Counted from the stretch's first letter, positions 33,815-44,236 are shown. The stretch is DNA of 64,000 nucleotides from Gemmatimonadota bacterium (GCA_029262115.1 JAJCZZ010000093.1:1-64000); one strand, 5' to 3'. A program made the numbers and translations. The notes: a model not told the origin generated them from the letters alone.

Positions 33815-34572
33815 TTGCCACCGATCACCACGTCAGCGGTTCTTCTCCGCACGTACGACTACAGTGAGACGAGCCGGATCTACCGGTTTTATACGGAGCG
33901 GCACGGGTTGCTCGGGGTGATGGCCAAGGGAATCCGTGGTCGATCCGCGAAGGGGAGTGCATCGCTGGCTACATTTGTCACGGGGCACCTCACAGTCTAC
34001 GTAAAGCCAGAGCGCGATCTCCATACCATGAAAGACTTTGAGGTCGTCAATGGAAGAGGAAGGATGGGGACGCACATGCTCCGCTTCGGAGGCGCGTCGG
34101 CCGTCGGCGAGGTCGTGAGCGCGCACACCGATAGGGAGCCCAATTCCGAGCTGTTCGAGACGCTGGAACGGACGCTCGACCGTCTGGAGTCCGCACCTCC
34201 CGACGTTCTGGCCGCGGTGAGCCTCTCGTCGCTGTGGCAGGTCGTCGGGGCGCTCGGCTTCTCCCCGGAGCTGGGGGTGTGCGTCCTCTGTGGAACAGCT
34301 CTGGACCACGAGGAAGTCGGACGCTTCGACTTTCCGGCCGGGGGCATGCGGTGTGCCGCCTGCGCCGCGGACGGCGCCGGCCCGAGGATCGGCCCCCAAG
34401 CGCGCCGAACCCTCGGTGGGTTGGTGGACGGGCGCGACGACGGGCCTGTGACGTTTGCGCGCCGGCACCTGTCGATCCTTTCGGACTTTATCGCCTATCA
34501 CGTGGCATCCCGGCCCCTGAAGTCGCTTCAGTTCCTCGGCGATCTCCTGCCGCCGGACGAGGTAGAACCGTC

Positions 34573-34576
<4 letters not shown>
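33815..34576 (+). CDS. recO: DNA repair protein RecO
   Basis: A 253-residue recombination mediator that works with RecF/RecR to load RecA. The N-terminal OB fold reads AVLLRTYDYSETSRIYRFYTERHGLLGVMAKGIRG (~7-41). The C-terminal helical domain carries a zinc-binding set CVLCG...CAAC (about residues 150 and 182). The start is TTG at 33815. It overlaps selB by four bases (GTGA). Confidence 0.92.
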
Positions 34577-36480
<1,904 letters not shown>

Positions 36481-36538
36481 AGACGCCGTTCGTCTGAGCC
36501 CCGATCTTCGTACGGACCACGACCGCAGCGTTACTCCA

Positions 36539-36556
36539 GGTCACCCCGGGGTGACC
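36539..36556 (+). terminator. 18-bp perfect palindrome after selB
   Basis: GGTCACCCCGGGGTGACC is a perfect inverted repeat 59 bases past the selB stop. There is no T-run. It is either a weak terminator or a binding site in the 292-bp gap before the next gene. Confidence 0.4.
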
Positions 36557-36646
36557 TCGGGGGCCTGACGCCCGCCCGCGGAGCAACGAAAGTTATTCTG
36601 CCGGCGTCGTAGAAGAGGAGTAGTCGCAATTCCATTCCGGCGCGGC

Positions 36647-36676
36647 TTGACCCTTTTCCAGCCGACCGAGTAGAAT
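36647..36676 (+). promoter_or_regulatory. Sigma-70-type promoter for the sorting-domain gene
   Basis: TTGACC at 36647-36652, an 18-base spacer and TAGAAT at 36671-36676. It lies ~97 bases ahead of the ATG at 36773, in a locally AT-richer stretch. Confidence 0.6.
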
Positions 36677-36772
36677 GGATAAGGCGCGCTGCGCCCGAAC
36701 CGTACGGACTCGCCTGGAGCTCGCAACGACCATCTGATACTGCACAACAAGCAGAATTGTGCGGAGGTTCCA

Positions 36773-37216
36773 ATGAGACGCGTTCTGAGCGTCTTGTTCG
36801 TCCTCCTAACCTTGTCCGGCGCTTCGGCTCTCCTCTCAGCCCAGGAGCCGCCACCCGCGTCGGCCGGGCAGGGGAACGGATTTACACTCGAACAGAATTA
36901 CCCGAACCCATTCAATCCAGAGACGAAGATCCCATTCGTCCTGGATGAATCGTTGTTTGCGGACGGTCGCCCCGTGGTCGTGACCTTACGGATCTTCAAC
37001 CTGCTACAGCAGGTCGTGGCGATTCCGGTCGCGCTCGGGCATCCGTCGGGCGAGGGCGTCGAGCTGCTTCAGCTCGAGTACTTCCTGCCGGGACGCTACG
37101 AGGCCTTCTGGGAGGGAACGGACGGATCCGGGCGCCAGGTGGCGTCCGGCATCTACTTCATGCAACTCACCGTGAACGGCATCAGTACCGCGCGGAAGAT
37201 GTACGTGCTGAAGTAG
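36773..37216 (+). CDS. Secreted stand-alone FlgD/T9SS type A-like sorting domain protein
   Basis: A 147-residue protein: signal peptide (~1-23, ending SALLSAQ), then one FlgD Ig-like domain. LEQNYPNPFNPETKIPFVL (~40-58) and the closing GIYFMQLTVNGISTARKMYVLK (~125-147) are the signatures of the C-terminal cell-surface sorting domain normally fused to large exported enzymes. Here the domain is almost the whole protein. It may be a small surface or matrix protein, or the trimmed end of a larger gene. Its own promoter and a good GGAGG site argue for a real short gene. Confidence 0.8.
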   Translation: MRRVLSVLFVLLTLSGASALLSAQEPPPASAGQGNGFTLEQNYPNPFNPETKIPFVLDESLFADGRPVVVTLRIFNLLQQVVAIPVALGHPSGEGVELLQLEYFLPGRYEAFWEGTDGSGRQVASGIYFMQLTVNGISTARKMYVLK

Positions 37217-37245
37217 GGTTGTGCCCCCGGCGCCCTGATCCGTCC

Positions 37246-37620
37246 TCAGCCGGTCGGGAAGTAGAGAAAGCGCCCGCAGTTCTCGCACGTCTGGAGCTCT
37301 GCGTTGGGGTCCTGCTCACCCGCGGTGGCGGCTGCTACCTGCACGTAACACCCGTAGCACGTGTCGTTGATGACGGGCACCACCACACGATCCATGCGTC
37401 CGGAAATCCGATCGTACCGGCGCCGGGTCCGATCGTCCAGACCTCCTTCGAGCTCTTCCACCTTCCGGGTGAGCGCGTCGCGTGCCTCGTCGAGGTCGAT
37501 CCCGAACTGAGAGACCTCCATGGCGCCCATTCCGACTTCGGACTCCAGCTCCCGCCGCTTGGCAGTCAGGTCCTGGATCTCCAACATCAAAACGAGCTGC
37601 TCGTGAACGACCACCGTCAC
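37246..37620 (-). CDS. C4 zinc-ribbon coiled-coil protein (CT398/DUF164-like)
   Basis: A 124-residue cytoplasmic protein. An N-terminal helical coiled-coil (~1-85, rich in Glu, Leu and Arg) is followed by a C4 zinc ribbon: CYGCYVQ (Cys88, 91) and CENCGRFLYFP (~111-121). The family is widespread with unknown function; here the coil is shorter than usual (~240 total). The start is GTG overlapping the stop of the PTS IIA gene, so the two form an operon on the minus strand. Confidence 0.8.
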   Translation of the reverse strand: MTVVVHEQLVLMLEIQDLTAKRRELESEVGMGAMEVSQFGIDLDEARDALTRKVEELEGGLDDRTRRRYDRISGRMDRVVVPVINDTCYGCYVQVAAATAGEQDPNAELQTCENCGRFLYFPTG

Positions 37621-38069
37621 GTCGCCTTCTCGTCGAGCAGGGCAAGGAACTCCTCGGGCTTGTCCAGATCGAGAAGCTGGTCGGGGACCTCGGCGTCCTT
37701 GGCGAACTGGGCGATCTTGCCGAGAACCGGGAGGTACTGGTTCGACACCTCGAGCGGCGGCGCGACGATCAGGAAGAAGTTGTGGACGGGCGCGGAGTCG
37801 ATCGCGTTGAAGTCGACCCCGGACGGCTTGCGCCCGTACGCCAGACGGAGGCGGTTGACCACGAGTGAGCGGCAGTGGGGGATCGCGATGCCCTTGCCGA
37901 TACCCGTCGAGCCCAGGTTCTCCCGCCGTTTCAGCGTCTTGAACAGGATGGCTTCGGACTTCTCGTCGAGTCCGAGGAGGCCGACGAGCTCCTTCAGGAT
38001 GTCGTCCTTGGCCTCGCCCTCGACATCGAGCTTCACGACATCTGTCGTAAAGAGATCACGCAGCCTCAT
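37617..38069 (-). CDS. PtsN-like PTS IIA (fructose/nitrogen type)
   Basis: A 150-residue IIA domain of the Fru/Ntr class. The active His lies in STGIGKGIAIPHCRS (about residue 65). FLIVAPPLEVSNQYLPVLGKIAQ is the second family block. There is no permease fusion, so it is likely regulatory, receiving phosphate from an EI/HPr chain such as that at 28.6-30.7 kb. It is transcribed divergently from the dihydrouridine synthase gene. Confidence 0.9.
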   Translation of the reverse strand: MRLRDLFTTDVVKLDVEGEAKDDILKELVGLLGLDEKSEAILFKTLKRRENLGSTGIGKGIAIPHCRSLVVNRLRLAYGRKPSGVDFNAIDSAPVHNFFLIVAPPLEVSNQYLPVLGKIAQFAKDAEVPDQLLDLDKPEEFLALLDEKAT

Positions 38070-38198
38070 CTATCGCCTCCAAGCATTGAACCCGGTCATA
38101 CGGATGGGAAAGCCTTGTATGTTACCATTCCTTGACGGCTTCCCCAAGGCGGAGCGCCACGGCGCCTCGCTCCGATCCACGCAGCGCGCTGGCCTCGT

Positions 38199-39197
38199 AT
38201 GACGGACCTCCTCGATCTCCTGACCCGCGGGTCGACACCGCTCTACCTCGCGCCCCAGGCCGGTGTGAGCGAATCGCCCTTCCGTCGCCTGTGCCGACGG
38301 TACGGAGCGGATGTCGTCGTGAGCGAATTCGTGAGCGCCGCGGGGCTGGTCATGGGCTCCAAACGGTCGAGGGAGTACCTGCGTTTCGACGAGGCCGAGC
38401 GGCCAATCGGGATCCAGATCTTCGGGTCCGACCCCGCGCAGATGGCCGACGCCGCCGCGCTCGTGGCGGATCTCTACGGACCCGACTTCATCGACATCAA
38501 CTTCGGCTGCCCCGTCAAGAAGGTCGTGAAGCGGAACGGCGGGTCGGGCTGTCTCCGTGACCTCGACCTCGTCGAGACCCTCATCCGAGCCGTGGACGAC
38601 GCCACGGACCTTCCCACAACCGTGAAGATCCGTAGCGGTTTCGATGCCAAGACGCGGGACCCCGTGGGGATCGCGCTCCGGTGCGAGGCGGCCGGCGCGA
38701 AGGTGCTGTGCCTGCACCCGCGCACCCGCGCCGACATGTACAGCGGCTCGGCCCGCTGGGATGAGATCCGTGACGTTGTGGAGGCGCTCGCCATTCCGGT
38801 GGTCGGCAATGGGGATATCCGCACGGGAGACGACGCCCGCCGCATGCGCGACGAGACCGGATGCGCCGGCATCATGATCGCGCGTGGGTCGCACGGCGAC
38901 CCGTGGATCTTTCATCAGGCCCGCACCGCCCTGGACGGACTTCCCGTGCCGCCCGAGCCCGACGTCGAGGAGCGCTTCCGCATCTGTCTGGAGCACGCCC
39001 GCAATGCCATCGCCTTCGAACGCAACGCCGAGCGGGCCATCATCGACTTCCGTAAGCATCTCGGCTGGTACACGAAGGGAGTGCCCGACGGCCGGAAGCT
39101 CCGGACGGAGCTGTTCCAGGCGACGACGCTTCAGGAGGTCGAGGCGATGCTCGAGGGGTACCTGGAGGAGCAAACGGCGGGAGTGGGCGGGCGGTAG
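38199..39197 (+). CDS. tRNA-dihydrouridine synthase (DusB-like)
   Basis: A 332-residue FMN enzyme reducing uridines in tRNA. Motifs: LAPQAGVSESPFRRLCRRYGAD (~18-39), GIQIFGSDPAQMADAA, FIDINFGCPVKKVVKRNGGSGCL with the catalytic Cys, TVKIRSGFD, LCLHPRTRADMYSGSARW and VVGNGDIRTGDDA. This set fits the DusB subfamily. Length is normal. It lies just ahead of ssrA. Confidence 0.93.
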   Translation: MTDLLDLLTRGSTPLYLAPQAGVSESPFRRLCRRYGADVVVSEFVSAAGLVMGSKRSREYLRFDEAERPIGIQIFGSDPAQMADAAALVADLYGPDFIDINFGCPVKKVVKRNGGSGCLRDLDLVETLIRAVDDATDLPTTVKIRSGFDAKTRDPVGIALRCEAAGAKVLCLHPRTRADMYSGSARWDEIRDVVEALAIPVVGNGDIRTGDDARRMRDETGCAGIMIARGSHGDPWIFHQARTALDGLPVPPEPDVEERFRICLEHARNAIAFERNAERAIIDFRKHLGWYTKGVPDGRKLRTELFQATTLQEVEAMLEGYLEEQTAGVGGR

Positions 39198-39230
39198 GGG
39201 CGGGGCAGGGTCCGCCCAATGCGCGACAGG

Positions 39231-39260
39231 TGGACCACCCCACCGTCCTTCGTGTATTAT
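39231..39260 (+). promoter_or_regulatory. Candidate promoter for ssrA
   Basis: TGGACC at 39231-39236, an 18-base spacer and TATTAT at 39255-39260, about 44 bases ahead of the mature tmRNA 5' end. The -35 match is partial. Confidence 0.4.
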
Positions 39261-39303
39261 TGGGGCGAAGGAAACGGTTGTTTGACAGAACCATCCCTTC
39301 ATC

Positions 39304-39656
39304 GGGGGCGTCACGGTTTCGACGTGTTTGGTGAACGTGGAGGTGCGTGTCGAGGTCCCGGACCTCGTAAATCCCTGGGAAACTTTATAGCTGCCAACAA
39401 CAACATGGCGCTGGCCGCGTAAGTAACCCTTACGTAGCTCGCTCCCGGTTCGGCCCGCCTGAGGCGGGGCCGGGAGCGTCGATAAGTCAGGCTGGTCTGC
39501 CACTCACGCCTTCGGGGCGGTGGACGAGATTTTAGAAGGCTGGTTTCGGATGCGGTTGTTCACTGGCCGCCCGGAATGAGATCAATCAGTGGTCTACGCA
39601 CGTAGAGCCTCTGCAGGACCCTTTCGCGGACGCGGGTTCGACTCCCGCCGCCTCCA
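39304..39656 (+). ncRNA. ssrA: Transfer-messenger RNA (tmRNA)
   Basis: The acceptor stem pairs GGGGGCG (39304-39310) with CGCCTCC (39649-39655), discriminator A at 39656. GTCACGGTTTCGACG is the usual 5' block, and GCGGGTTCGACTCCCGC forms the T arm. The tag reading frame starts at GCC 39393 and gives ANNNMALAA before TAA at 39420-39422. It ends in the ALAA degradation signal that rescues stalled ribosomes. CCA is not encoded. Pseudoknot-type G/C repeats follow the tag (39440-39545). Confidence 0.95.
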
Positions 39657-39660
39657 CTGC

Positions 39661-39702
39661 GAGAAGCCCCTTCGGTCAACCAAGGCCGTAGGGGCTTTCT
39701 CG
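39661..39702 (+). terminator. Terminator hairpin after ssrA
   Basis: GAGAAGCCCC at 39661 pairs with GGGGCTTTCTC at 39691-39701, with one looped-out T, around a 20-base loop that can itself fold. Short T-rich end. Confidence 0.6.
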
Positions 39703-39721
39703 TATTGCGGCCATTCCCGGT

Positions 39722-39760
39722 CGCAGTGGAGGCGGCGGGCCCCGAAGGTCGACTCCCGCC
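39722..39760 (+). repeat. Inverted and direct copies of the ssrA 3' end (att-like)
   Basis: Bases 39722-39739 are the exact reverse complement of 39644-39661, which spans the ssrA 3' end. Bases 39749-39760 repeat TCGACTCCCGCC of the ssrA T arm (39638-39649) in direct orientation. Such fragments next to ssrA usually mark integration events. The accessory region starts here. The rest of 39761-40050 holds no gene I can support. Confidence 0.65.
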
Positions 39761-40053
39761 TGGCGCCCGCGACCATTCAAAATCGTCCGGACGGCGCATC
39801 GGTCGGGGCACGCCGGGAGCCGAACCCCCGCGGACTCGGCGCAGCCGAGGACGCCGAGCGGGGACGACCCGAGGCGGTGGGGCGGACGAGCGGGTGAGCG
39901 GCAGCGGATCTGCTCGGCTCGGTGGAGTTGCTCGCCCGGCGCGTTTGTGATCGTTCCCCGTAGGTCGGTGGGATGGGGCGCTCCTGGGGAACGCACACAC
40001 ATTTGCCGTCGCAGTGCCGGACTCCAGTCGCTCAGTCTTTCCGATGGAGGAAC

Positions 40054-40071
40054 GGTAGACTATTTTCTACC
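40054..40071 (+). promoter_or_regulatory. Inverted repeat upstream of vapBC, likely operator
   Basis: GGTAGA-N6-TCTACC in an AT-rich core (GGTAGACTATTTTCTACC), followed by a half-site CTACC at 40075-40079. It lies 18 bases ahead of the antitoxin ATG, the usual place for VapB-VapC autoregulation. Confidence 0.55.
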
Positions 40072-40088
40072 ATTCTACCGGAGGACGC

Positions 40089-40340
40089 ATGGCCCTGAAC
40101 ATCAAGAGTGACGAGGCTCACGAATTGGCCCGTGCCCTCGCGGAGGCGAGCGACTCGAGTCTCACAGAGGTCGTGACGAAGGCGCTACGGCGATCTCTCA
40201 ACGAGGTCACGAAGAGCACTGAGGAGTCGTTGCTGCTTGCGGAAGTGGCCGAGATCCAGCGATTCGTCGCGGACCTTCCCACCCGGGACTCCCGCTCGGC
40301 CGAGGAAATCCTGGGGTACGGCCCCGCGGGGCTTCCCTGA
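40089..40340 (+). CDS. VapB-family antitoxin (type II)
   Basis: An 83-residue antitoxin of the VapB/PSK-operon transcription factor type. It starts MALNIKSDEAHELARALAEASDSSLTEVVTKALRR, a ribbon-helix-helix DNA-binding domain. The C-terminal part ends RSAEEILGYGPAGLP, the typical toxin-binding tail of the family. A clear CCGGAGGA ribosome site precedes the ATG. The toxin gene starts 3 bases after the stop. Confidence 0.9.
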   Translation: MALNIKSDEAHELARALAEASDSSLTEVVTKALRRSLNEVTKSTEESLLLAEVAEIQRFVADLPTRDSRSAEEILGYGPAGLP

Positions 40341-40343
40341 TCC

Positions 40344-40736
40344 GTGGTCATCGACTCGTCGGCGTTGATTGCGATCCTCCTGGGTGAGCCCGACGCCCAT
40401 GACCTGGTCCGGGCCGTGGCCCGAAGCGGAGATCGGATTCTCGGCGCCCCGACCTGGGTCGAAGCGTCTGCGGTCATGCTGGCCAAGAAGGGCCCGGCAG
40501 GCGAGGTGGCGCTGGACGCGCTGATCGAACGGATGCGCATCCGCATCGTACCTCTGTCCGTGGACGCAGCGCGTTTGGCGCGGTTGGCCTACGCCCGGTT
40601 CGGAAAGGGGGTCGGGGATCCCCCGGTCCTGAACTACGGGGACTGCCTCGCTTACGGGGCCGCCATGGCCGAGGGCCACCCCCTCCTGTTCAAGGGCGAC
40701 GACTTCAGCCGCACCGACGTGGACGTGGCCGGGTAG
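40344..40736 (+). CDS. VapC-family PIN-domain toxin
   Basis: A 130-residue PIN ribonuclease. Acidic metal-binding residues are intact: Asp4 (VIDSSALIAIL), Glu40 (PTWVEAS), Asp100 (NYGDCLAYG) and Asp119/120 (FKGDDF). The target is probably tRNA or rRNA, as in other VapC. It starts with GTG just after the antitoxin. Both genes look functional. Confidence 0.92.
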   Translation: MVIDSSALIAILLGEPDAHDLVRAVARSGDRILGAPTWVEASAVMLAKKGPAGEVALDALIERMRIRIVPLSVDAARLARLAYARFGKGVGDPPVLNYGDCLAYGAAMAEGHPLLFKGDDFSRTDVDVAG

Positions 40737-40772
40737 CCCGGGACAGCACAGCCGCGCCGGCTGGCTCCCTCC

Positions 40773-41273
40773 TCAGCGTCGGGTCACGACGTCCCGGAAG
40801 CGGTCGTTGCCCCACACGTACTGATCGGAGCCGTTGTACGTCACGGTCGCGCCCCGGTCGATGACGATCTGGTCGCCCCGCCAGGTGCCGAAGCTGATTT
40901 TCAGCCGGTGCCCTTCGTCGTGCGCCACGGCCGTGTAGAGCGTCTTGTGAGGGAAGCCCTGGAACAGGCTGGTGATCTCGAACCGTTCCTCGACGTCGTT
41001 GTAGTTGAAGTACCAGAGGTACGAGCGTTCCCGCCCGCGGTGGTCCACACCCTGGGACTCGCAGGAAATGTACTCCCCGCCCAGCGCCCACTCACACACG
41101 CGCGTCCCGGTCTCCCGGTACTCGCCGTTGATCTCCTCGTCCTCGAACCTCCACTCGCCGACCAGCCAGGCGAGTTGCTCGATGCCTGCTTCCTGGGCCG
41201 AGAGCGATGCCGGCGGTGCAAGTGCGGCGAGCAACAGAAGCGCAGCGGCCAGAGCCTTCCCCGTCATCCCCAT
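40773..41273 (-). CDS. Secreted DUF1579-like protein
   Basis: A 166-residue protein with a signal peptide (~5-25, LAAALLLLAALAPPASLSAQ). The mature part starts IEQLAWLVGEWRFEDEE and continues with RETGTRVCEWALGGEYISCESQG, ERSYLWYFNYNDVEERFEI and SFGTWRGDQIVIDRG. This is the lipocalin/heme-binding-like pattern of DUF1579-type proteins with the W-x-G-x-W motif. Function unknown. The ATG at 41273 is chosen because GAGAGG lies just upstream and the signal peptide follows; the open frame extends further without support. Confidence 0.7.
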   Translation of the reverse strand: MGMTGKALAAALLLLAALAPPASLSAQEAGIEQLAWLVGEWRFEDEEINGEYRETGTRVCEWALGGEYISCESQGVDHRGRERSYLWYFNYNDVEERFEITSLFQGFPHKTLYTAVAHDEGHRLKISFGTWRGDQIVIDRGATVTYNGSDQYVWGNDRFRDVVTRR

Positions 41274-41493
41274 AACCTCTCTCGATTGTGGCGGTGAACC
41301 GTCCACCGATGTACGGCTGACTCCGGGATGAGTTTCGTCGTGTGGACGCGCGGGCCCAACCTGTTCGCGACGAAGGCCGGCTCGTCCAGGGGGCGGCATC
41401 GGCAGCGGAACGCACCTGTTCGAGCTGGCTGGCACGCGGTACTCTGGCCGGGTGGCGTAAGGCCCTCCCCCCCGTCATCGCCTGCGAGGCCGA

Positions 41494-42244
41494 GTGAGTA
41501 AACCCGTTCTGCGCCGACTGGGCGTGATGCTCCGCGAAATCGTCGTGATCGTTGCGGGCGCCAGCTTGGCACTCGCAGCGGACGCACTCTACGAGCGCCG
41601 GCAGGATCGGGCGGAACGCGCGCGCATTCTCAGGTCACTCGACGCCGATCTCCGCGCCGATTCGGCGGCGTATGCCCGGTTCGCGGCAGGTAGGCTCGAC
41701 CAACGCGCCCAAGCCGCTTCCACCCTGCTTGCCGTGGTGGAGGATCGGGCGCGCTCCGTCGATCGCGTCGAGTTGGCCCGATTGGTCCGAGAGTCCATCG
41801 CCTTCCCTTCGGGAGTGAAGGAATCCGCCACGTATCGAGAGATTACCGCGACGGGTGGAATCGGATTTGATCGACCGGCCGGGGCTGCGGGAGGCGCTGC
41901 TCCGGTACTATGCCATGTCCTTCTACTGCGGATTCTGACGGAAGATGTACGCGTCCTTCATTGCAGGCCTCAGCGCACCGTATGAGGAGTCTTTGCGGCG
42001 CCATCTGGGGTCGGGGTACATCGCGTTGACGAATCACATTCCCGCGGCGGCGGAGTACGAACGGTGCCTCGAGACGCAGAGTGGACGGGTCGACCTGGGT
42101 CGGTTGAGAGGCGACCCGGAGTTCGTGCAACGGCTCGTCGGTGTCGTGCTCCGGGCGGGTCGTTTCAAGGTCTTCGTCGGCGCCCAGGCCAGCCAGCAAG
42201 CGGCGGTGGCAGAGCAAGTGAAGGCTGCGGTCGCCGGATCCTGA
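41494..42244 (+). pseudogene. Broken membrane-anchored protein gene (DUF6090-like), two frameshifts
   Basis: The N-terminal half (41494 to about 41865) encodes VLRRLGVMLREIVVIVAGASLALAADALYERRQDR, a membrane anchor with a charged helix. The frame then shifts: SDLIDRPGLREALLRYYAMSFY is in a second frame (~41870-41935), and RKMYASFIAGLSAPYEESLR onward is in a third, ending at 42244. Together the pieces make one protein of about 245 residues. The layout resembles DUF6090-type proteins. It is a pseudogene unless both shifts are sequencing errors. Confidence 0.7.
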
Positions 42245-42254
42245 TCTCTCGTCT

Positions 42255-42620
42255 TCAGAACATCGAGTTGTCGTTCCTGGACGTCGCGGGGATCCGCTGC
42301 AGCACGTCCCAATGCTCGACGACCTTACCCGCCTCGTCGAGGCGGAAGATGTCGATGCCGGCCCAGTCGTCTCCGCCGGGCCACTCCTGGTGACAGTGGA
42401 GAACCACGTAGTCCTCCTCTGCGATCACCCGCTTGAAGTGCACCTTCTTGCCCGGATACTCCCTTGCCATGCGTTCGAAGTACTCGATGAAGGCGTCCTT
42501 GCCGTCCGCGACCTCTGGGTTGTGTTGACGGTATTCGTCGCCCGCGTAGCGGCGGGTAGAACAGTGGGCTCGCAGGCGATCCCAGCCGAGGTGAAGGTCG
42601 CCCTCGCTCGCTTTGCCCAC
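42255..42620 (-). CDS. SnoaL-like (NTF2-fold) protein, N-terminus degraded
   Basis: A 121-residue frame. From about residue 24 on ([78 protein letters not shown]) it matches the widespread SnoaL-like polyketide-cyclase-type family almost completely. The first ~23 residues do not match and the usual N-terminal helix is missing, so the gene is probably truncated or frameshifted upstream. Its catalytic role is unknown. Confidence 0.65.
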   Translation of the reverse strand: MGKASEGDLHLGWDRLRAHCSTRRYAGDEYRQHNPEVADGKDAFIEYFERMAREYPGKKVHFKRVIAEEDYVVLHCHQEWPGGDDWAGIDIFRLDEAGKVVEHWDVLQRIPATSRNDNSMF

Positions 42621-42748
42621 GACACCGAGACCCGGAAGAGGCGCTGGTCACGTAGAGCTATCTCGGCTTCAGCCAGGTGCTGGCTCGGTACGGTGGCCTC
42701 GGCCGCTTCATACCCCAACCACCGTTGAGTATTTCGGCTTGTCAGGGC

Positions 42749-42903
42749 GGGGGAGCGCCACCGATTTTGGCCCCGTGTTCGCGGACCCTGAGTTCGACGC
42801 GTGGCTCACCGTCCAGCTGATCGCGCAGACCAACCTGAGCCAGCGATTCGAGGGATTGATCGAGGATCTGACCGAGATCGATGGCGCGCTGGCCGCGTTC
42901 TGA
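42749..42903 (+). pseudogene. C-terminal gene fragment similar in layout to the 41494 pseudogene
   Basis: The frame ending at 42903 gives ADPEFDAWLTVQLIAQTNLS then a helix ending EIDGALAAF. The end of the pseudogene at 41494 (RGDPEFVQRLVGVVL... ) has the same DPEF-helix arrangement. It is likely a relic of a second copy of that family. Nothing upstream in this frame is convincing. Confidence 0.35.
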
Positions 42904-42953
42904 GGAGGAGCGCATGTTTCCTTCGAGTCGATCGTCAGCGCCGCGATAACGAC

Positions 42954-43310
42954 CTACTCTGGCTGCGCCTTGCGGTGCATCAGCACCGCACCCAGGGAGA
43001 CCAGGAACACGATAGCCGACGCGGTGGCGCCGCCCACCTGGCCTGCACGAATCTGGAGGAAGCCGAAAAAGGCCATCCAGAGCATCATCGCCACCCCGGC
43101 CACCAAGCGCGTGCGCGACCACACCAGCAGGGCGCCAAGGACGAATTCCACCACGCCTGCAAAGGTGATCGTCCAGGTCGCGGTGAGTCCCCAGGAGGCG
43201 AACAGGCCTCGCACCTGGCCAGGGTTCACGAGCTTGACACCGCCCGAGAAGACGAAGGCGAGCCCCATGAGAACCACGAGGGCACCAAAGAGCCTGGACA
43301 GGATGGGCAT
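42954..43310 (-). CDS. DoxX-family membrane protein
   Basis: A 118-residue protein with four predicted helices: ALVVLMGLAFVFSGGVKLVNP, the WTITFAGVVEFVLGALLVW segment, RLVAGVAMMLWMAFFGFLQI and ASAIVFLVSLGAVLMHR. The SGGVKL and E-x3-G positions fit DoxX/DoxX-like proteins, which act with redox partners in the membrane in some bacteria. The ATG at 43310 gives a clean start to the first helix. Confidence 0.75.
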   Translation of the reverse strand: MPILSRLFGALVVLMGLAFVFSGGVKLVNPGQVRGLFASWGLTATWTITFAGVVEFVLGALLVWSRTRLVAGVAMMLWMAFFGFLQIRAGQVGGATASAIVFLVSLGAVLMHRKAQPE

Positions 43311-43439
43311 GTGAGTCTCGTCCCAAGTTGAGTGGGGTCGTGCTGGACGAATTTCGTCACTATAGAGATGGATAGGAAGTTCAAAGGGCCTTTCGCGGCA
43401 GGAGGTGAGGTAGGACGGGGCAGGGGTGACGAGGGAGAG

Positions 43440-43983
43440 GGGCGGAGCCGAAGATCCGTGGCCGCCCATACATGGCGGTTGTCCTCGTGAATCCTCCAGA
43501 TCGTTTCCGCAAGCTCGGCGTCGCGTAACACTCGAACCGAGGGCGGACGCCGCAGCCAAGCGTGCTACCCGCTGGGGGAGAGCCCCAGCCCTCGGCACAT
43601 CGCCCGGATCGGAAACTCGGCCTGGTGTCGCTTCACGAACTCGAACCCCGTCCCGGGATCGAGTCGCTCTCCCGGGCGAACCAGGCCGCGGCTTTTGGGG
43701 GGATATCGCGCTCCATCCGCAACCGCCGATTCTCGCGCTTCAACCGCCTGACCTCCTCCCGCTCGTCCGTTGTCGGTCCATCGCTGCGTACGCACTCGTC
43801 CACGTCAGCCTGCTTCACCCAGTTCCGGATCGCTCCGGCCGAGGCCTCAAACTCTCGTGCAAGGTCCTCCGGCGAACGTCCTGAGCGCACCAACTCGACC
43901 CGCTCCCGTCGATATCCCGGCGGGTACGGCGGACTCGTTCTCGGCGTCGTAAACTCCTCCCGTGTGAACCTCGTCCAATGCAT
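43440..43983 (-). mobile_element. IS3-family insertion sequence relic (orfA plus broken orfB)
   Basis: orfA is 43983-43633: an N-terminal helix-turn-helix (YRRERVELVRSGRSPEDLAREFEASAGAIRNWVKQAD) and a leucine-zipper part (EREEVRRLKRENRRLRMERDI). orfB begins in another frame near 43660 with FEFVKRHQAEFPIRAMCRGLGLSPSG. It continues after a frameshift as LRDAELAETIWRIHEDNRHV and YGRPRI, then ends near 43440 without the DDE catalytic core. The element is inactive. I could not define its inverted repeats. Confidence 0.8.
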
Positions 43984-44034
43984 GAATGTTCATTGGTCGA
44001 AATTTGAACTAAATACAGAGAACCAGGAGATACG

Positions 44035-44236
44035 ATGCGCAGGATTCTGATGACGGCGGCACTGGTGGCATCCTCGAAAGCAATGATCGCGGCGACCCCG
44101 CAGGCCCAGGCTCCCGAGGAGTGGAATGTCGACAGGCCCACACCGAGGTGACCTTCTCGGTCCGCCACTTCTTTACCCCGGTGACCGGCAAGTTCGACGA
44201 TTTCGACGTCTCGCTCGTCTACGACCCCGAGGCTGA
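44035..44236 (+). pseudogene. YceI-family gene, 5' half (interrupted)
   Basis: ATG at 44035 starts a signal-peptide-like MRRILMTAALVASSKAMIAA and reaches EEWNVDR. After a one-base shift it continues AHTEVTFSVRHFFTPVTGKF, DDFDVSLVYDPE, the first strands of the YceI lipocalin-like fold. Homology stops at about 44236. The matching second half is found on the same strand at 48764-49170. Between them lie ~4.5 kb of unrelated genes. The sequence from 44237 to 44325 holds only a short unrelated frame ending HFMKYE. Confidence 0.75.

Noticed and set aside
36481-36772. Possible tRNA-Sec next to selB
   Set aside because: No cloverleaf or T arm was found; only an 18-bp palindrome and a promoter are present.
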